From: Pedobacter sp. ASV28
GTDB lineage: Bacteria > Bacteroidota > Bacteroidia > Sphingobacteriales > Sphingobacteriaceae
Length of the DNA: 64,000 nucleotides
NCBI RefSeq assembly: GCF_016428855.1
Contig: NZ_JAELTN010000001.1
Span: 1-64,000 of the forward strand
Reading direction: 5' to 3'
Part shown: one piece after another, positions 59,083 through 64,000 of the stretch
How the letters are laid out: the number at the start of each line of letters is the position of its first letter
Position numbering within the stretch: the first letter of the stretch is position 1
The notes under the pieces: model-generated
Seen by the model: the letters and a program-made list of their open reading frames with translations, nothing else
Told to the model about the DNA's origin: nothing
The model's database searches: none
Translations under genes and position numbers: made by a program

Positions 59083-59090
59083 CAAAATTA
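59083..59090 (-). promoter_or_regulatory. -7 box TAATTTTG of dnaE
   Basis: Perfect TAnnTTTG on the minus strand, 21 nt before the ATG at 59061. Its last three bases form a false TTG start in frame with dnaE. Confidence 0.55.
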
Positions 59091-59232
59091 ACTAAAAATC
59101 TGGCCCATTAAGTCAGTTAATTATCAACATTAACTAAATATTAAAACAAAAGCTAAATTCATAGCCCTTTATTCCGATGGTGTCGAAGATAATGCCCTAT
59201 ACATAGGCCTAATCAAAGCAGGGCTAAACAGC

Positions 59233-59261
59233 AAATGCCACCCCAAAATTGGGATGGCATT
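59233..59261 (-). terminator. Weak terminator after the T9SS type A cargo gene
   Basis: AATGCCATCCC pairs with GGGGTGGCATT (one G-T pair) around AATTTT, read on the minus strand. The tail is only moderately T-rich. Confidence 0.5.
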
Positions 59262-59284
59262 CCTTTCTATTATCTATTTTTTAT

Positions 59285-60862
59285 CTATTGAACCAAAAAA
59301 GACTTTGCATAAACCTCCCCGCTTATTTCGTCAACTACCCTAGCATAGTATACCCCTTTTGCCAGATCAGCCACACTTAAAGTAATATCACTACCCTTAA
59401 ATGCCAAGTTTTTTACAATTTTACCAGTCGAAGAAACAACTACCAAGCGATTATTCGCAGCAACAGTATGAAGCTGAACGGTGATCTTATCGGTAGTTGG
59501 ATTAGGGAAAACCACTAGTTCACCCGCACCTGTCTTGGTCGCTATATAGATCACTTTACTATATTCATATGTTCCATCAAGATCTACCGACTTTAACCTG
59601 AAATAGTTTCCACTTCTCACTGTTGTATGTTCATAATATCCACCTGTTGCCTGTTTCTTAGATTCAACCCGGGCAATTTTGCCGAAACTCTTGCCATCAA
59701 TGCTTTCTTCTAACTCGAAGTGGCTGAAATTTTTCTCTTCCGAGGTGGTCCAGCTGAATTTAACTGCCCCATTAATTAATGATTTTCCAGTAAAGGAAGT
59801 TAGTTTTATAGGTAGCGTAGCAGGATTTATAGGCGCAAAATCAATCCCTTTTATCATTGTACCCGCCGCAGCCGTATACAAAGTGACATTGCTGGCGGTA
59901 TTGATATTGATGGCAGCATTGTAACCAGCCAGATCTGTTAGTTTTATAACGCTGTTACCTGTTAATGCTCCTGCTCCAGTAGTTATATAAAGATTTGCCG
60001 TATTTTCTGCAGCTGCTACAGCAAGGCCAAAGCCTGCAAATGTAGTGGCATATGTTCCATTAGCCACCCAAGTACCTGCTACCAACGAGAATTTAGATAT
60101 TGTGCCATCGGTATTGCTACTTCCATTACTATTTGAGAGCACATATAATATATCAAACGTACTCCCATTAGTTCCAGAACTAACCAAATAAAAATCCTGC
60201 ATATTACTAATTGCAGAAAGCCCTGGCAAACCTGTTGCTGTTACGACTGTTATAGGTCCTCCTGTAGTAGGCGTTAGCGCAAGTGTATTGACAAGATTAG
60301 ACGATAGGCTATACGCCACACTTCCAAAAGATTTTACCGATCGGGAATTTGCACTTCCCGTAAACCTGGCCGATGAGTTATTGGTAAACAAACCACGTTG
60401 ATCGGCAATAACCCAGTTGATGTTGTCCAATGTGGTTGCACTTCTAGCTTGGTCACCACTGCTCCCATTTGAATAATTAGTTGCCACTTCATATTCGTGC
60501 TTATAGTTCAGCGTGCCTACCGCACGGGCTAAAACTGTGTTTATATTTGTTGCAGGGGAAACCGGAAGGGCCGTGTGTCCTGTAAAAGTGAGCAAAGTAC
60601 CATCGGCGCTACGAGATAAATATCCTGTAGAAGAGGCACTGCCAGAGAAACGTAGCATCTTGGCTCCTGCACCATCAATAGCTGTTGTTCTTATGGCCAC
60701 CTGACCCGCCGCACCTGGGCTCAACTCTACAATGCTTGCGGTAGTGTTGGAATTCGATTCTGCGGCCACCAGCACCGCCAAATTTCCAGCGGTGAAATTT
60801 TGTGCACTTGCTGTAAAAACAGCCGAAAAAATTATGGTTAAAAATGTAAATGTTTTTTTCAT
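59285..60862 (-). CDS. Secreted beta-propeller-like protein with T9SS type A sorting domain
   Basis: A 525-residue secreted protein. Signal peptide MKKTFTFLTIIFSAVFTASAQ. Residues about 25-345 are Ser/Thr/Asn-rich with WD-like repeated strands (VLARAVGTLNYKHEYEVATN, NINWVIADQRGLFTNNS, TFDILYVLSNSNGSSNTDG), which fit a propeller. A linker with a fibronectin-like segment follows (LTSFTGKSLINGAVKFSWTTSEEKNFSHFELE). The C terminus is a Por-secretion domain: LVVFPNPTTDKITVQL, VVSSTGKIVKNL and LAKGVYYARVV. The propeller could bind a polymer or act as an enzyme, but no catalytic residues stand out. It is last in a unit with the OprO/P-like porin, 26 bp away. Confidence 0.8.
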   Translation of the reverse strand: MKKTFTFLTIIFSAVFTASAQNFTAGNLAVLVAAESNSNTTASIVELSPGAAGQVAIRTTAIDGAGAKMLRFSGSASSTGYLSRSADGTLLTFTGHTALPVSPATNINTVLARAVGTLNYKHEYEVATNYSNGSSGDQARSATTLDNINWVIADQRGLFTNNSSARFTGSANSRSVKSFGSVAYSLSSNLVNTLALTPTTGGPITVVTATGLPGLSAISNMQDFYLVSSGTNGSTFDILYVLSNSNGSSNTDGTISKFSLVAGTWVANGTYATTFAGFGLAVAAAENTANLYITTGAGALTGNSVIKLTDLAGYNAAININTASNVTLYTAAAGTMIKGIDFAPINPATLPIKLTSFTGKSLINGAVKFSWTTSEEKNFSHFELEESIDGKSFGKIARVESKKQATGGYYEHTTVRSGNYFRLKSVDLDGTYEYSKVIYIATKTGAGELVVFPNPTTDKITVQLHTVAANNRLVVVSSTGKIVKNLAFKGSDITLSVADLAKGVYYARVVDEISGEVYAKSFLVQ

Positions 60863-60888
60863 ACTCTATGATTTTCGTTTTTTAAAAA

Positions 60889-62055
60889 TTAATTCAAAGC
60901 CAGTTGCCAGCCTATCCTAAACTGTTCCGTCCACCTTAAGGGGTCTATGCTTTCCTCTTTTAGGATCTTGAAATATTGCGCTTTGATCATGGACCTGGAT
61001 CCATTGAGCTGGTAGGCAACAGCGGCCGATAGTCTTCTGGAATTACCTGGCACCAAATCATTCAGGTCTAACTGCTCATATCTACCCGAAACGATAGTCT
61101 TGGCTGGCTGAATAAAATAATTGGCCTGCGCAATCCAACCTCCCGACTTAAAATAGCCTTTTGTAAGTTCTTTTGGCAGTCCCCTTAGGTTAGGGTCTTT
61201 TACATTGTTGGGCGTGGCTTTCAACTGCTGTGTTTCAAATTGGGCCGAAAACCCTTTATATTGGAAACTCGCATCTATACCAATCCCTAATCTTTTCCCA
61301 TCTATTACTTTAATGCCATAGGGGCCAGCTTCTCCGGTAATGAAGGTTTCTCCCACCGGAAGGTCTCTTTTCGAATACCGTGCATTGGTACCTATGGAAA
61401 TCATTGGCACCGGGCTTACCCTTGTATCTATATCTTGATAGCGGTAACGGCTGGGATAAGAAAAATCAATTCTTCCAATGTACTCAAACGCACCCGAAGG
61501 ATCATTATCGCCCTGCCAAAAGACCTCACCTGTTCCGGTATAAACACCAGCATACACATTAATGCGGTTGTTCCATAAGCTTTGATCAAGTGTTACCCCT
61601 ACATCCCTTCTCGAGAACAAATCTCCCCTCACCACTTCTGCCCTTTGCCAATAGGGCGAATTGGTAAACGCAACCAATGATGCCCTGGAATAGGGAAGTT
61701 TTCCGTACCCTACCGTAATGTTAAATGGTTTAAAACCTTTGTACTTTATATAGGCATCATATAAAGCCGGACTTTCAGGATCTGTTTCCGAAGCGCCAAG
61801 GCTGGAAAGATCGGCCTGTATCTTATATTCGTATTTGTTCTCTATCCTTCCTTCAATAAAAAACCTGGCATCCCTCAGTTTAAACCGGTCTTTATTTTTA
61901 TTTTGATTAGCTGCATCCTCCTTAATTGTCCTAAAATTTAGGTACGTAGAAAAAACACCTCCTATTTCTACCACATGATCTCCAGTTCCAATGGTAACTT
62001 GTGCCTTGGTAGTTATGAATGTAAAGACAAAAACAAAAATGATTAGCTGTTTCAC
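60889..62055 (-). CDS. Phosphate-selective-type porin (OprO/OprP family)
   Basis: A 388-residue outer-membrane barrel. The signal peptide ends ITTKAQ. The body has many alternating strands (FFIEGRIENKYEYKIQADLS, INVYAGVYTGTGEVFWQGD, GFSAQFETQQLK) and ends in LRWTEQFRIGWQLALN, the barrel-closing strand of OprO/P. Conserved pieces such as AALYDAYIKYKGFKPFNITVGYGKLPYSR, with its plug-loop Lys/Arg, match the phosphate-selective porin pattern. The specificity is not proved by the sequence. It lies 9 bp after the SdiA-regulated-like gene and is in its operon. Confidence 0.85.
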   Translation of the reverse strand: MKQLIIFVFVFTFITTKAQVTIGTGDHVVEIGGVFSTYLNFRTIKEDAANQNKNKDRFKLRDARFFIEGRIENKYEYKIQADLSSLGASETDPESPALYDAYIKYKGFKPFNITVGYGKLPYSRASLVAFTNSPYWQRAEVVRGDLFSRRDVGVTLDQSLWNNRINVYAGVYTGTGEVFWQGDNDPSGAFEYIGRIDFSYPSRYRYQDIDTRVSPVPMISIGTNARYSKRDLPVGETFITGEAGPYGIKVIDGKRLGIGIDASFQYKGFSAQFETQQLKATPNNVKDPNLRGLPKELTKGYFKSGGWIAQANYFIQPAKTIVSGRYEQLDLNDLVPGNSRRLSAAVAYQLNGSRSMIKAQYFKILKEESIDPLRWTEQFRIGWQLALN

Positions 62056-62064
62056 TGTTTGGTT

Positions 62065-62784
62065 TTACGGTTTGTTAAAAAAATATAATGTCTTGGTATC
62101 ATCGCCACAAATGATCATCTTCCCATCTTTATCAAAGGCAATTCCTTCCGGATTTACCACATCAATGCTGAAAGTCTCCAGTATTTCAAAAGTAGCGGGG
62201 TCTAGTTTAAACACCTTCCTATCCTCATCGCTCAATAACCACAAGTACCCGTCATGATAGGTTGCTGCAGAAACATCTCTTGCCCCTGTAAACTTTCGCT
62301 GGTTGATTTTGTGGAAACCTTTATCGTACTCGAAAATATAAATCGGATTTTTTTCTGTAATGAGGATAAAGGAACCTGTTGTTTGATTAAAGGTAATGGC
62401 TTCTACGCCTGAATTTCGAGCCCCACTGTACGGTGTTTCATAAACCGCCACCTGTTTTAAATCTTTGGTATCGACCTTAATTACCCTTCTTGCGGTTTCA
62501 TCTACCACATAAACAAAATCCCTATCGGCATATACTCCTTCAAAATCGGTCCCCTCTACTACAGATTTGCGCAAGATTTTCCCCTGCAGGTCTGTTTCAT
62601 ATAAATAGCCCTGGTCGCTGACAATAAAGAGCTTGGTCCCATCTGCCGAAAGACATATATCTGATGGTTCTGGCACCTTAATGCTGATTTTGTTTACATA
62701 GCGTATTTTTTTGGCCCTGGGTGTTGCCGCAATAAAATTTGAAAAAAGCAATGCTATGCACAAGCCTGCCATAATAAACCTCAT
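62065..62784 (-). CDS. SdiA-regulated-like secreted beta-propeller
   Basis: A 239-residue protein with an N-terminal signal peptide ending FIAATPRAK. The body is a six-bladed propeller of the SdiA-regulated (YjiK-like) kind: KVPEPSDICLSADGTKLFIVS, LYETDLQGKILRKSVVEGTDFEGVY, VDETARRVIKVDTKDLKQVAVYET and NPEGIAFDKDGKMIICGDDTKTLY. Such proteins are found with phosphate porins and phytase or phosphatase genes in Bacteroidota; here no phosphatase is seen. The start overlaps the stop of the upstream lipoprotein gene by 4 bp (ATGA). Confidence 0.8.
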   Translation of the reverse strand: MRFIMAGLCIALLFSNFIAATPRAKKIRYVNKISIKVPEPSDICLSADGTKLFIVSDQGYLYETDLQGKILRKSVVEGTDFEGVYADRDFVYVVDETARRVIKVDTKDLKQVAVYETPYSGARNSGVEAITFNQTTGSFILITEKNPIYIFEYDKGFHKINQRKFTGARDVSAATYHDGYLWLLSDEDRKVFKLDPATFEILETFSIDVVNPEGIAFDKDGKMIICGDDTKTLYFFNKP

Positions 62785-63941
62785 AATTTAACTCCTTCTA
62801 TCGCAATGTTATCAAATCTGTTATTTCCAGAAGTTCCGGTACTGCCTTCTGAAAAATCTATTTTTATCTTAAAATTTGGATTATTGTTGATCCCTGTAAT
62901 GGAAGAAAAATCGTAGGTAACCAGGCCGTAATCTGGATCTGTTGCCGGCGTATAAACATTATTGGCAATACCGGTACTTATATAATTAGTGCCATCAAGT
63001 GTATACGTTATCGTATTCTTGGCTGCCCCGCTACTGCTTCGTTGAACGGCCAAAGTCAGTTTTATATTTCTGTATCCGGTGGTGGGAACAGTAAGCGTAA
63101 ATGTTCCTGCTGGGTTTCTAAGCCTTAGGGCATATCCTGCAATACTTCCGTTCCTTGCGTTAATTGTTGTACCTGGCGAGTACTCATCCCATACCGCCGT
63201 ATAGGCCAAAGCTGCACCTCCCTTGGTCAATGTTGGCGTAATCAGCGCATTAAAGCTTGCATTATTGTTAAAGTCCCAGTAGTGTACCATTTCAGGGGCT
63301 CCAAAAAGTGGATCTATTATATTTCCATCAAGTGTGATGTTGTCGTACCTATTGTTTCCTGAAGTGCCGGTATTATTTACTTCAAATTCTATGCGTACCT
63401 TAAAGTTGGGATTGTTGTTTACCGAATTGATATTTGAAAAATCATAGGCAAAAGTTTGCCAGTTGACGTCTACCTGATTCATGGCCGGCTTTAAACCTTC
63501 CGTGATAAAATTTACCCCATCAATGCTATAGGAGATTTTATTTATCTGTGGGCCATTGTCAGACCGTTGCAGGTCAAAGGACAATACAACATCCTTATAA
63601 TTCGTTGTGGGTAGCGATAATATAAATTCGCCGGCAGGATTACGCAATCTGAGGCCATTTCCCTCCATATCTCCATTTCTTGCATTCAGCAAGCTACCGG
63701 GCGAAACGGCGTCATACAAAGCACTGCCGCCTACATAAGAAAGAGACGCTCCTCCAGTAGTTACAGCAGGAGATAATAACGCCGAACCATTAAAATTCCA
63801 ATAATGCACCAAGGTTCTACTTCCAAGCTTTGGCAAGCCAGGTTGTACGTAAATGGTTTCCAGTGGAGGAAAAGACCTATCCTTTACACAGGAAGTAAAA
63901 AAAATAATTGCCAAAAAAACAAAAAAGATATGATTCCTCAT
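62781..63941 (-). CDS. Lipoprotein with two tandem beta-sandwich modules
   Basis: A 386-residue lipoprotein. The ATG at 63941 gives MRNHIFFVFLAIIFFTSCVK, where FTSC is the lipobox; a longer ATG at 63974 would add 11 unlikely residues. A perfect -7 box sits 21 nt upstream of 63941. Two repeats of about 165 residues follow, each with VHYW(N/D)FN, GGASLSY or GGAALAY, SPG, LRLRNPAG, SYSIDG or TYTLDG and FSxIxxxNNNPNFK, ending in GTSGNN(R)xDNI. The module looks like a lectin- or CBM-like sandwich; the family name is unknown to me. It is first in the unit with the propeller and the porin. Confidence 0.72.
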   Translation of the reverse strand: MRNHIFFVFLAIIFFTSCVKDRSFPPLETIYVQPGLPKLGSRTLVHYWNFNGSALLSPAVTTGGASLSYVGGSALYDAVSPGSLLNARNGDMEGNGLRLRNPAGEFILSLPTTNYKDVVLSFDLQRSDNGPQINKISYSIDGVNFITEGLKPAMNQVDVNWQTFAYDFSNINSVNNNPNFKVRIEFEVNNTGTSGNNRYDNITLDGNIIDPLFGAPEMVHYWDFNNNASFNALITPTLTKGGAALAYTAVWDEYSPGTTINARNGSIAGYALRLRNPAGTFTLTVPTTGYRNIKLTLAVQRSSSGAAKNTITYTLDGTNYISTGIANNVYTPATDPDYGLVTYDFSSITGINNNPNFKIKIDFSEGSTGTSGNNRFDNIAIEGVKL

Positions 63942-63962
63942 TAGCCAAATATGATTTGACCA

Positions 63963-63970
63963 CAAAATTA
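63963..63970 (-). promoter_or_regulatory. -7 box TAATTTTG of the lipoprotein-porin operon
   Basis: Perfect TAnnTTTG on the minus strand, 21 nt before the chosen ATG at 63941. A transcript starting after it could not use the ATG at 63974, which supports the shorter protein. Confidence 0.6.
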
Positions 63971-64000
63971 TCATTTAGCCTACCCGGTGCTTAAAACCCT

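Overview
The window is an ordinary chromosomal segment of a Bacteroidota bacterium, most likely a Sphingobacteriaceae member close to Pedobacter. I infer this from protein content (type IX secretion components and cargo, PorP/SprF, DUF6089/PorG, DUF3078, split transketolase, SdiA-regulated protein), from TAnnTTTG -7 promoter boxes in place of sigma70 -10 boxes, from weak or absent Shine-Dalgarno sequences, and from low GC with dense operons. I see no insertion sequence, prophage, CRISPR array, rRNA or tRNA.

Layout. 0-7 kb: a truncated radical-SAM-like reading frame at the left edge, two APC amino-acid permeases, a membrane pyrophosphatase and a MarC protein. 7-16 kb (mostly minus strand): an rRNA-type m5C methyltransferase, a substrate-binding lipoprotein whose signal peptide overlaps the end of guaA, then a sugar MFS transporter / dCMP deaminase / TPR-histidine kinase operon. 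16-27 kb (minus): a long PurF-like amidotransferase and a large envelope gene cluster, in transcription order alpha/beta hydrolase, CBS protein, nadK, porG-like DUF6089, uppS, bamA, two skp/ompH genes and murI. 27-34 kb: yqeY-like gene, SDR, porT with ubiE, and on the other strand engB, a ubiA-family prenyltransferase and a convergent kup. 34-37.4 kb (plus): a tiny T9SS cargo protein, an FAH-family enzyme, an M23 peptidase and Bcp.

37.4-44.2 kb (minus) is the most distinctive part: a tightly coupled four-gene operon encoding an 874-residue collagen-like surface protein, a protein with a T9SS type B sorting domain, a PorP/SprF protein and a PorE-like TPR/propeller/OmpA protein. It looks like a dedicated surface-fibre export and anchoring cassette. 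44.4-51.9 kb (plus): split transketolase, an ECF sigma factor with a putative membrane regulator and a periplasmic partner, a class III aminotransferase, an OmpR-type two-component pair and a small GNAT-like protein. 52-59 kb: DUF58 and DUF3078 genes diverging from a shared inverted-repeat promoter, trxA, and a DnaE replicase with a proofreading exonuclease fused to its N terminus. 59-64 kb (minus): an operon encoding a duplicated-module lipoprotein, an SdiA-regulated-like protein, an OprO/P-type porin and a T9SS type A cargo protein.

Three themes connect the genes: outer-membrane and surface biogenesis (BamA, Skp, UppS, MurI, PorG, PorT, PorP, the PorE-like protein and at least three T9SS cargo proteins), quinone and nucleotide metabolism, and signalling. 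The -7 box is clear enough to place many transcription units and to correct several start codons.
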